Assembly: GCA_022578965.1 (NCBI GenBank)
Contig: MU400666.1
Span: forward strand, 32,340-96,339
DNA length: 64,000 nt
Direction: 5' to 3'
From: Xylaria sp. FL1777
Taxonomy: Eukaryota > Ascomycota > Sordariomycetes > Xylariales > Xylariaceae
Below are positions 47,201 through 58,603 of the stretch, in pieces. The notes below the pieces were generated by a model that ran no database searches, had not been told where the DNA came from, and worked only from the letters and a program-made list of their open reading frames with translations. The first letter of the stretch is position 1; each line of letters opens with the position of its first letter. The position numbers and the translations under genes were made by a program.

Positions 47201-50200
47201 TTATTTAAGTAAATAAACATAAATTTGTTTAAAAACTTCCGTAAAATTGTTATTATTATATATTAAAAGCTAGTTAATATGTTTTATAGTTCTTATAGCA
47301 TAACTATATACTTATATAATTTATATATTATTTATATAATAGTTTTTTATTTTTTTTTTTTAGTTATTTTAATAGCATAATATTTATTTAAAATATTAAC
47401 TGCTATAAATTATTTTACTTAACTAATGTTTTTTTTTATAGTTATTAATAAAGTAAAAAAGTATTTATTTATAATAATAATTGCGTTTAATAGTTAATAG
47501 TTAATTATTACTTGCTATACTAGTTTTTTTTTTTTATTAATTAGTTGTTTTTTATTTTTTATTTTAGGTATTAATACTATAAGGTATTTAACGAATAACT
47601 AAGATTTTTTTAGAAATTTTTTTGCTAGATTTTTTTAAATATATTTTTATAAAGCATTTATTTTGTTTAAGCTTATATAATATATTTAATAAAGCTTTAA
47701 TTAACATTTTTTTTTAATAAAGATGTAGTAATTTTATAAGCTATATTTAAAAAGTTTTCTTTTTTTTTTTTTTTTAAATAGTTTGTAAAATTTATAATAT
47801 ACTTTTGGTATTTTGTTTAAAATTTTTTTTGCGATTTTTCTGATTTTTTTGCTTTGTTTTTTACTTTTTTAATTAATAGTTTTTACTTTTTATTAAATCA
47901 AAAAGTCGCTAGTTTTTAGTTATAGTATTCCTAAAATAATGTTATAATTAAATATATTAGCAATATTTAATATAATTTGTTTTTTGTATTTTTATATAAA
48001 TATATTAAAAGGTTTAGTTTTTTTAAGTATACAATTATTATTATAGCTAAAAATACTTTTATTAAATCTTTTAATTTTTTAGGATTTTTGCTTGTATTTT
48101 TAAGGAATTTTATTTTGTTTTGCTACTTTAAGTAAAATTATGTTAGCTTATACTTTTAAATTAATTAAAGTATTATATTTTCTTTTTTAATATATAAGTT
48201 TGATTTTAAATTAGTTTTATTAGTTATTATATTAAACTTTATATAAAGCTTTAGTTTTTTTAGCTATTTGTTGCTTTTTTAGTAAATGCTTATTTTGTTT
48301 TTTAATTTTTTTTTGTAAAATATTTAAATATTTATTTTATTTTGTATTTTAGATATTATTGCGCTTTATTTTGTTTTTGCTTTTAGTTAAGCTTTAAATT
48401 GCAGTTTTTAAGCTTTTTTGCTTTTAGTAACTATTTTTTAATACAATTATGCTTTAATTAGCTAATAATATTTATAGCAGTTATTTTTATATTTTTTTAA
48501 AATAATGTTATAAGTGCAGTTAAAATTCTTTTTAAATATTGCAAATTTTTATAGATTTTTATAATAAACTATAGTTATAACTAATTATTTTAATTTATAA
48601 AGGTTTTATATTTTTGTTTTTGCAATTTGTTTAAAAAACTAATTATTTTTTAATTTATTAAATAAATATTAGTAGCAATAATATATTATATAGCAATTTT
48701 ATAGTACTTTGTTATGTTTTAAATCTTTTAAGCATAAAATATTATTATTATTTTTTATTATAGTTTTATTATAATAGTAATTTTTAGTAATTAGTTAAAT
48801 TATTAGCTTTAGTTTTTAAAACATATTAGTTTTTGCGTTAACTATTAATGCTTTTTTGTTTTATTATATTTAAAGTAGTTTAAGCTATAAAAATACTTTA
48901 TTTATTTTTATTAGTTTTTTTTTTGTAGTGTTTTTTATAGCTTTTAATTTTATTTGTTTTTGTTTTAAAGTTTCGTAAGTTTTATTTTTTTAAGTTTATT
49001 TAGCAACTAAATGTTTTAGTAGTTTATAATTAGTTTAATAACTATACTATTTATAGTTATAGTTTTATTTCTTTAAATATAACTTTTTTTTAAGCTATAT
49101 TTTAAGCTTTAATAGTTTAAAGTTTTTATAGTTTTATAAATTTACTAATTATATTAATTTATTATTTTTTATTGTTTGCTATTTTTAGTTAAACTATTTT
49201 TTTAAGTTATATATTAAATAACTTTAATTGTTTATATAGCAAATATATTTTTTTGCAATTTGTTTTAATAATTGCAAAGCTTTTAAATAGTATTTATATG
49301 TTTGTTTATTTTAACTTATATAAATAAAGCATTTAGATTTATTTAATATAGCACTTTTGTTTTAACTTAAAATAGCAACTTTATACTTTTGTTTTAAAAA
49401 CGTATTTTTTAAGTTATTTTGTTGTTTTTTATTGTTTTAAACTTTTATAATTTGTACTTTTTTTTTAAGCTAAAAGATCTTTTTTTTTTTATAGCTTTTT
49501 TTTTTGTTTTTTTTCTTAAATTAACATTATTTTTAAAAGTGTTCTTTTTTTTTATAGTTATAACATTTAACTTTAAATATATTTTAAGATTATTGTTTTT
49601 AAATTTTACTAATTTGCTTAAATTTTTATTTAATACTTTTTTAAGTATTTTTTTTTTGTTTTTTTTAGTTCTTTTAGTTTTAAAGTACTAGTTAAATAAT
49701 TATTAATTAATTATAATAGCTATATTAATATATATATTGATTTTTGCTAGTTTATTTATTTTATATAGTTTGTTTTAAACTTAAGTTTTAAGTTTACTAT
49801 AAAATAAGTAAAATAGTATAAGCTTAAATAATTTTAAAATTATTATTAATTATTTAAATTTTATAGTATAATTTATTGCTGCTTTTGTTTGTTTTAAGCA
49901 ATAAAGTGCTTTTTTTGCGTGTTTTGCTTTTTAAGTATTTTTAAATAATGCTTTTATTTAATTTTTAAACTTAATGTAGTTTTTGAAAAATTTTTTTGTT
50001 TTTAGCTTAAAGTTAGTTAATTTGCTAGCTTTTAGAAAATTTTTTAAAATAAATTAAAACTATTTTAGTACTTTTTTTAACAAAAATTATAAAGTAGTTA
50101 TTACTTTTTAATTTTCCTTTATAATAGTAGTAAAGTGCTATTTTAAGTAAAGTTTAATATAAATTAAAAAAGCTTTTATATTTGTAAATTTATTATAAAG

Positions 50201-50906
50201 CTTTAAAGCAGTAAGTTTAAAACTTTTAATGTTTAGCATTTTTAATATTATAAATAATTTTAATAGTAAAAGCAGCAGTAGTAATAAAAAGTTAAATTTT
50301 TTATTTTAAGTTATTACTTTAAGTATAGCAGTAATAAAAATAAGCATTAAGTTTATTAATAGTAATATTAGCGTTAGTTATAATATAATTACTTGTTTAA
50401 AACCTTGATTTATTATTATAGTAGTAGTTATTATTGCTGCTTTAATTATTATAGCTAATATTTATGCTAGTTTAAAAGTTATAACGCTTAGTATTTAAGC
50501 TATTTTTTAGGTTAAAGCAACTAGTTTACTTTATAACGCTAGCGTTAACATTAATTTTTTTTTATTACTGCTGCTTAACTTTTTTTTTTTTGCTACTGCT
50601 TTTTTTTTAATAAAAGTAGCTAGTAAAAATGCTAAAGTTTGTTGTTTTAATACGTTGCTAGTTCTAAAGGTTTTTAAAATCTTTAAACTTAATTTTTAAC
50701 TTTTTGTTTTTAGTAGTATAACTTAGATTTAGTTTATTAGTTATTAAGTAAGGTTTATTTATGTAATACTGTTTAGCATTTTTGTTTTTTGAATATTTTC
50801 TTAGTATACTTTTAAAAGTTTATTTTGTAAATTATTTGTTATTTAATTCTTTATACCGGTATTTATTCTTGTATGTTAAGTTTTATTAATTAAAGAGCTA
50901 TTAAAG

Positions 50907-51423
50907 TATAACAAACTTATTATATATTAATATAACAGGTTTGCTTTTAAAGTTTTGATTTGCAAGTAATAATAGAATTTTTAACAATAGTTTGTTAAGG
51001 AGATTTTTAAAGTACTTTTACTACTATGCATTAATAAAGGTCTTAAAAGATTAAAAGTAATAAAAGTATTAGTGCTTAGCAGTTATAAAAAAATTAATAG
51101 CTAAAGAACTAAAACTAAATAAGTAACTAAATATAAAAAGTGCATAATTATATAAACAAAAGAAACAGTAGTAATGATTTATAAACGTTGCTTCTTTTAA
51201 TAAACTTAACGCTATATTGTTTTAAGTTTAAAGCTTAATAAACTTAACGCTTAAGTCCGTTAAGTTTAAAGCTTAATAAACTTAACGCTTAAGTTTATTA
51301 AGTTCATATATTAAACCTTTATAGTGGTTTAAATACATATTTTTTTAACAAATAGAACTTCTTCCGCGCATGTTTTTTTTATACTTAGTTTCCTAACTAG
51401 CCTAGTTAGCTCATTTCGTAATA
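50907..51423. repeat. Right LTR (517 bp)
   Basis: Same length as the left LTR. The differences I inspected are transitions, mostly G to A, for example GGGG in the left copy against AAAG here. That pattern indicates mutation after insertion. Confidence 0.92.
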
Positions 51424-52140
51424 AAAGGCTATTTATTTATGTTTAGTTTTTAATGTTACTTTAATTAATATATTTAATAAGTTTATAAGCTAAAAAACTA
51501 CTAATATATTTATAAAAGTTATTTAGCTATGTTTTATTTTTAAAGTTACTTTAATTAATATATTTAATAAATTTATAAACTAAAAAATTACTAGTATATT
51601 TATAAAAGCTATTTATTTACGTTTAGTTTTTAAAGTTAGTTTAATTAGTATATTTAATAAGTTTATAAGCTAAAAAACTACTAATATATTTATAAAAGCT
51701 ATTTAGCTATGTTTAGTTTTTAAAAATAGCTTAATTAATATATTTAATAAGTTTATAAGCTAAAAAACTACTAATATATTTATAAAGACTATTTATTTAT
51801 GTTTAGTTTTTAAAGTTAGCTTAATTAGCATATTTAATAAGTTTATAAGCTAAAGAATTACTAGTATACTTATAAAAGTTGTTTAGCTATGTTTTATTTT
51901 TAAAGTTATTTTAATTAGTATACTTAATAAGTTTATAAGCTAAAAAACTATTAATATACTTATAAAGGCTATTTAGCTACGTTTAGTTTTTAAAGTTAGC
52001 TTAATTAGCATACTTAACAAGTTTATAAACTAAAAAACTACTAGTATATTTACAAAAGCTATTTAGCTACGTTTAATTTTTAAGATTACTTTAATTAGCA
52101 TATTTAACGAGTTTATAAGCTAAAAAACTACTAATGTATT
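51424..52140. repeat. 90-bp tandem repeat array, about 8 units
   Basis: The phrase TTTATAAGCTAAAAAACTA recurs at exactly 90-bp steps (51481, 51571, 51661, 51751, 51841, 51931, 52021, 52111). Units vary mainly by transitions (AAGC/AAAC, GCATA/GTATA/ATATA, GGCT/AGCT/AGTT). A matching partial unit (about 43,655-43,689) lies left of the LTR element, so the retrotransposon split the array. The period is a multiple of 3, so a former repeat-protein gene is possible but unproven. Confidence 0.93.
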
Positions 52141-54897
52141 ATTATATGTATTAACTGCGCTAAACATTTTATATGCATACTAAACTTATAGTTTTGCGCT
52201 AAACTTTTTATATATAATAGTGCTTTTAAAGCTAAAGTAATTATAAGTAAACGCATTAATAATAAAGCTAAAAGCAAAAAGCTTATGCTTAATACTATTG
52301 TTTATAAATGAAAACTATTGCAAATTGCTAGCTTAAAAAGCAAATATTAGCTACTAATATATACTTTTTATATTACAAATATATATATACTTTTATTATG
52401 TTTTCTAGCAAAAGCTTTAATTAAACTAGCTGCATTTTTAAGCGTTAAAAAGCTAAAATTAGTACAAAAATAGCTTTTTTAAGCCTTTTTATTAATAAGC
52501 TTTATATTGTTAACGTTTTATAGCTTTTTTTAGTTCTAGTTTATTATACTATATTATGTATGTATACTTATTATATTTAAGCATTATGTTTAAATAAGTA
52601 TTATATATAGCTTTAAGTTATTAATATAAGCAAAAAGATATAAAACATTATAAACTATTAAAAAATTATAGTTTTAAACTTGCTATGCTAAAAAATCGTT
52701 AAAAGCTAACTTAATAATAAATTAACAGAAAGTTTAGTTAGTTTTTGTTTTTATAACCTAGCTTTATTAACCTTTAACTTAGCAGTTTTTATAGGTTAAA
52801 AAATCTATAAACAAAGGAAATAATATATAGTTTAACTTATAAAGTTTAAAATTAAATGCTGTGCTTATAAACTATTTAAATTATTGCAGATTTGTTTTAT
52901 GTTTTATAAAAAGAAAAATTAGTAGCGTTTTAAACAATAATAATAAAACAAAAGTATTTAAGTTAAATAGCAATAAAGCTAAAAAGTTAATAAATATAGA
53001 TTTATTAATAAAAGTAGCTAAATAAACAAAATTATGCAATAAAAACAAACATATTTTTTATATAGTAAACTTATTACTTTTAAGTTTAATTAAAGCATAC
53101 TTTTTTTAAATTAATAATTATTTTATATAAAAAGCTTTTAGCTATGTTTTATTTTTTAAACTTATTAAAGATTAAATTTTAAAAAATATAATTAATTAAA
53201 TTTTTACTAAATTATATATTTAAAGCTAGCACTACGTTTTATTTAATATATAATTGCTAGGTTTTTAGTTTAATTTGTTATAAAAAGTAAAACTAGTATA
53301 AATAATAAAAGTACTACTTTTATAAATTATTATCTTTAGTTATAACTTATTAGTAATTACTAATAGTTTAGCTAAAATAAAACTTTATGTATTTTTTTGT
53401 TTTTATTAGCTTTAGTTATTATTAAAAGCTATAGCAAACTAAAAGTTTTAATATATTTAAGCAGTTATAGCTGCTTATATAGCTATATAAAAACAAAGCT
53501 TTAGTAGCTAGTACTTTATGCTTTTAAACGTTTATTTTTTTATTTTTATTAATTAAAGATTTTTTTAAAAGTTTATTTTATATTATAATTTTTGTTTTAT
53601 TTTTGCTTTAAGTAAAAAAAGAACATAGCTATTAAAATTATAAAAAGCATTATTTTTAGCAAAGCTTTTAATGCTATTGCTTACATTAGTAATATTAAGA
53701 TTATTTATATATATTATTTTAACATAAGCTTTATTAGCTTATTTTAAATGCTAACTAAGAACTATTGCATAGTTTATAACAATAATTTTTTTAACTTTGT
53801 TTGTTTTATTAAAAGAGCTATTTATAGTAGCAGCTTTTAATTATTAGTTTTTAGTTATGCAAATAAAATTGCCTTAGTTTTTATTACTGTAAATATAAAG
53901 CTTACTATAAATATAACAAAAGTAATGTTTTATAGTTTTATAAAACTTAAAAACTTTAATAAAGTGTAGTTTGCTTTAAATAACTACTTTATTAATAATT
54001 ATGCTTTAAAGTTTAAAGTATATTATGTTAGCAATTAGTTTTGCTATATTAAAAACAAAAAAAAGCTTATAAGTGTTTATACTAAGGTTTTTTACTAAGT
54101 AAAAGCAAAAAAAATAAGCTAGGTTTTTATTAGGATTTTAATAGTAGTAGCTTTTTTATTAACAGAAAAAGCATAATAAAAAAGCAAAAAATATTAAAAG
54201 CATAGCTTATTATTATTTAGTTTATTTTATAGTTGTTTAAATATTACTACTTAGTATGCTTTTTAGTTATTATTACTTAAGTTAAGCTAAATTATATTTT
54301 TATTTTTTGTATTTACTTAAGTAATTATAGTATTTTAGCAAAAAATATTATAATATAAACAAACGTTTTATATTAAGCATAAAAAACAAAATATTTAATG
54401 TTGCTATATAAAATAATGCTATTATTATATTTAGTGCAATAATATATGCTATTTAGCTTGTTTTTAGTTTTAGTAAAAAAGTATAAACATATATTTTTTT
54501 ATTAGCAAAGTTTTTGCAATATTGCATTAAAATATTTTAAGCATTAAAAAAAATATGCATTTAGCTTAATATATGCTTTTTAGTAATAATTTTAAGCTTA
54601 AATCTAATTTTTAACTAAAAGAAATATATGCTTTCTTTTTAGCTTTTGTATAGCATAAGCATAAAGTTTTAAATTAATATAGCTATTTATAATATAGTAT
54701 TTATATGTTAATATTAATTAGGCTTGCTTTAAGTAGTTTAAGTAATTAAACAACTTAACAATAAAAGCAAATGTAGCTAAATAAATATTTAAATAAAGCT
54801 ATTTAAGAGCTATGCTTTTAAAAGCATTAAAAGTATTATTAATCGAACAAATTATAAATTCTTAATTTAAAGGCTCTTTATTAAAGTTAGGATTATT

Positions 54898-55638
54898 ATG
54901 CATAATAGCAAAAGCAGATCTTATAAATTAAAATGTAAAAGGCTTAATACAAAAAGAAATATTAATACAAAAACAAAAGTTAACACAAAAAAAAGCGTTA
55001 TTAATGCAAAGGAAGTAGTTAATACAAAAAGAAGCATTAATATAAAGAGAAAAATTAACGTAAAAAAAAGCGTTAACACAAAAAAAGTTAAAGCAAAAAA
55101 AGTAGTTAATATAAAAAGAAGCGTTTATATAAAAAAAAGCGTTTATATAAAAAGAAGCATTAATACAAAAAGAAGCATTAATATAAAGAAAAGCATTAAT
55201 ACAAAGGAAAGCGTTTATATAAAAGAAGTGGTTAATATAAAAAGAAGCGTTAATATAAAAAGAAAAGTTAACGCAAAAAAAAGCATTAACATAAAAAGGG
55301 TTAAAGCAAAAAAAGTAATTAATACAAAAAAAAACGTTTATATAAAAAAAAGCGTTTATACAAAAAGAAGCGTTAATATAAAAAAAAGCATTAATACAAA
55401 AAAAAACGTTAATATAAAAGAAAGCATTTATATAAAAAAAGTAGTTAACACAAAAAGAAGCATTAATACAAAGAGAAACATTAATATAAAAAGAAGCGTT
55501 AATACAAAGAAAAGCGTTAATATAAAGAAAAGCATTTATACAAAAAAAAAAGTTAATATAAAAAAGAGCCTTATTAATGCAAAAAGCCTTAAGCTAAAGC
55601 TAAAGCTAATAAATAAAAACTCTAAAAAAGGCTATTAA
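54898..55638 (+). CDS. Lysine-rich hexapeptide-repeat ORF, 246 aa (may be non-genic)
   Basis: This is the longest open frame in the AT-rich block. After MHNSKSRSYKLKCKRLN the protein is almost entirely hexapeptides of the form (N/Y)-(T/I)-K-(K/R)-S-(V/I), about 35 in number, with a few 5- or 9-residue irregular units (KVKAKK, VINAKEVV). The DNA is an 18-bp tandem array, strongly purine-rich on the plus strand. Thr/Ile alternation is ACA versus ATA, which is the CpA-to-TpA change of RIP. The unit contains no CAA, CAG, CGA or TGG codon, so C-to-T and G-to-A changes cannot readily create stops. The frame may therefore stay open for compositional reasons alone. There is no signal peptide or known domain. 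If expressed, the product would be extremely basic. I regard translation as unlikely. Confidence 0.3.
   Translation: MHNSKSRSYKLKCKRLNTKRNINTKTKVNTKKSVINAKEVVNTKRSINIKRKINVKKSVNTKKVKAKKVVNIKRSVYIKKSVYIKRSINTKRSINIKKSINTKESVYIKEVVNIKRSVNIKRKVNAKKSINIKRVKAKKVINTKKNVYIKKSVYTKRSVNIKKSINTKKNVNIKESIYIKKVVNTKRSINTKRNINIKRSVNTKKSVNIKKSIYTKKKVNIKKSLINAKSLKLKLKLINKNSKKGY
54935..55585. repeat. 18-bp tandem array underlying the Lys-rich ORF
   Basis: Unit close to AAAAGAAGCGTTAATATA, about 35 copies, with variation in a few positions (ACA/ATA, GTT/ATT, AAC/AAT, AGA/AAA). It stands out from flanking DNA by near absence of C and T on the plus strand. Confidence 0.9.
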
Positions 55639-58513
55639 AGTTAAGTAATTTTTTAAAGTATAAAAAACTAAAAGCAGTTCTGCAAAAGTAATATAAATTA
55701 GGCTTTTTTTAAGCAAAGCTTTAATAAATTAAAATTTTTATATATATTATTGCATTTTTAATTATTATAGTAATAAACATTGCTAGTATTTACTTAAATA
55801 AGCAATTAGTTTATTGCAAATATAGCTTATTAAATAAAAGCATTACTATTAAATTTAAGAGATTTTTAAGAATAGCTTTAATTATGCTTTATAAAGCAAA
55901 TTTTTATAGCTTTTATATGCTTAAGTTTTTTAAAAGTTAAGTTTAATAATAAAATGCTTAAATTATTAATGCTTACATAAAATTAATTATGTAATAACTA
56001 TAAAAAGCTTAAGCTTATATTTTAAGTAGCATTAAAAACAATAGTGTTTTAATTATTTAAAAAAATTTAAAGGTTTAAGTTTTTAAGTATGCTTTTATAA
56101 AAATTGCTTATAGTTTAAGTAGCATTTAAGGTAATTAGTAATGTAAGTTATATAATAAAAGCTAAATTACTTTTTGATTTAAGCTTTAAATAAGAAAAAA
56201 TAGCTTAGTATTTTTAAAATAGTTAATTTTAGTTTTAAAAATGTAGCAACTTTGTTTTATTTTGTTATTTTTTTATTAATTAGCTTTATGTTGCTTAAGT
56301 TTTTAGCTTTAATTTAATATTAAATAATAGCTTTAATATAGCTAATTTTAGTTAAAGTTTTATTAATGTTTTAATTTGTTTAGCTTAAATAATTTTGCAA
56401 AGTTAAAAAATAGTAATTATTATTTATTATGTTAGCAGTAATTAGCTTGTTTAGCATTTTTTCTTAAAGAAATTCTAAGACTTATAATTTATATATAATA
56501 TGCTTTATTTTTATTACTTTTACTAGTTTTTTATTTGTTAGCAAACCTTTTAATTAGTTTTTTAGTGCAATTTGCACTTTGGTTTTTTTTATAAAACCTT
56601 TTAGTATAAAACTAGTTAAAAGGTTAATCTTTTTAAATACTTAAAAAAATATAATAAATAGCTTTAAGCTATTTATTATAGTAAGTAATAAATAGTTGTG
56701 CTACTTGTTTAATAAAAGACTTAAAAGGTAAAATAAAAAAAAAAAAAAAAAAAACAGTAAAAAAAAAAAAAAGCAAAAAACTATAAGCGTTTATATATAT
56801 GTTTTAAGTACTTGCATATTATTTTTATTTATATATAATTATAAATACTAATAAGCTATTTATTTAAATGGTTATATATATTAAGCAAGGTATTTTTGCT
56901 TAATGCTAAACATAAGGCTTAAATATTTTAGCATTTTGTTTGTTTTGTTTTTTTTGCGTTATAAAAGCTTTTTTGCTGCATTTAATATAAAAACTAAAGC
57001 GTTTTTTAGTTTTTAACTATTAATGCTAATAGCTTTAAAATTATATTTATTGCTAATTGCTATATTGTTTTTTTTTATAACATAGCATGCTTACTTAAAA
57101 TATTAGCTTTAAGCTATATAAATATACAAGCGTATAATAAGCATATAACTTATAATAGCGCAAGCTAAAAATATTACAGCTATTTTTTTACTACTACTAA
57201 CTTATTTTTAAAAGCTTAGCGTAAAGCGCTAAATTATGCAGCTTAGCTATAAAATATACTTAAAAATAGCTTTAGCATTATAGCAAATTATATCTTTAAG
57301 CGTAAATGCTAACAAAATATTAAAAAAACTATTAATAATAGTTTTTATAGCTTTTAGTTTAGCAGCAATGTTTTTTAAAGCTATAGTAATGTTGTTCTTA
57401 AGGTAGCTTATTAAAACTAGCAAAAATAAGTTAACTAAAGCAAGCATTACTAAGTTATATTTTAAAATAAGCATTTTGTTAACTAGTTTTAATAAAAAAA
57501 GGTTAGCAAACATATATTTAAGCAATATTATTAAAAGAATAAAGCAGTAAAAAGCGTTTTATAGGCTAACTTATAAGCAATATGTTTTAATTATTTAGCG
57601 GGCGTTATAGTAGATTTTGCGCAAAGTTACGGCTTTTTTTTATTAAGCGTAAAAAAAATGCTATATTTAATTATAACTGCTTTTAAAAACAAATTATATA
57701 TGTTTTAATATTTTGCAATATTTATTTTTAATGTAAGAAAATATGTAGTTTAAAGTACTTATGTAATATAACTTTAAAACGTTTATTAATAAAGCAAAGT
57801 TATTAATATAAAAAAAAAGCGTAACTAAAAAGCGCGTATTATTAGCATTATAAAAGCTAACTAATAGTACATTTAATATTAGTATTGCTTTTATTATAGG
57901 GTTAAATGTTGCTTTATATTTTGTTTTATATAATAATATAATAAAAGATAAAAAAAAGCTAGTAATTATAAAACTAAGGGTTTTTTTAATACAAGTTATG
58001 TTTAGCTAATTAAGGCATACTTAAAGAGCTAATGCTAAAAACCTATATAGTAAAAAAAATAAAAACAAAGCTAAAGTTAAAATCTAGCTTTTTAATGTTG
58101 CTTAAGCTAGTAATATTAAAGCTAAAGAAATAAATAATGCTAGTAGTAAATAATAAGCTTTATTAAGCATTTATTCTTAGTTAATTAGCTATAAATAATA
58201 TGCTTAAGTTTTACGTAAAAACAGCAAGTTAAAAGGGATATTTTTTATTATTAGCTTAATAATTAATTATAATATATATAAAATTTAAAATAGTATAAAA
58301 AACAAACATATAGAAATAAAAAAAAAAATTAGGATAAAAAAAATTAAAAACTAATAATTATATAAAACTTTTAAAAGCAAAAGAAGTATAAGTAAACTAA
58401 AAATATACTATTTTGCAAAATTACTTAAAGAACAAAAATAAAAAAGAAAAAAAGTTAATAAAAAAAATATAATATATTAAGTATTATATTTAAAAAAGCT
58501 AACTATTTAGCAA

Positions 58514-58603
58514 AGCTAACTTAGTGTTAAATTTACTAGCTAAATATTATATAAGTTATATTTACTGTTTATTTTTAGTAAACATAACTAAACTAAGTTA
58601 GCT
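58514..58603. repeat. Inverted repeat with ~23-26 bp arms
   Basis: The left arm (58514-58536) begins AGCTAACTTAGTGTTAAATT. The right arm (58578-58603) is its reverse complement apart from a few mismatches and a 3-bp length difference. The loop is about 41 bp. It may be a MITE remnant or a chance hairpin in AT-rich DNA. Confidence 0.55.

Larger units (their letters stand above)
43690..51423. mobile_element. LTR retrotransposon, 7.7 kb, complete outline, RIP-like degraded
   Basis: Two 517-bp direct repeats bound 6.7 kb of ruined interior. The left LTR keeps canonical ends (TGTAAC...GTAACA); the right copy reads TATAAC...GTAATA, both ends altered by transitions. The 5 bases left of the element (43685-43689) and right of it (51424-51428) are both AAAGG, a perfect 5-bp target duplication typical of Ty3/Gypsy or Copia integrases. 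No reverse transcriptase, integrase or Gag frame survives. The interior is T-rich on the plus strand between about 44,900 and 50,000, and a pyrimidine run follows the left LTR directly; both suggest the element was transcribed from the minus strand (right LTR = 5' LTR). Superfamily is not determinable; total length fits Gypsy. The element lies in a 90-bp tandem array. Confidence 0.92.
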
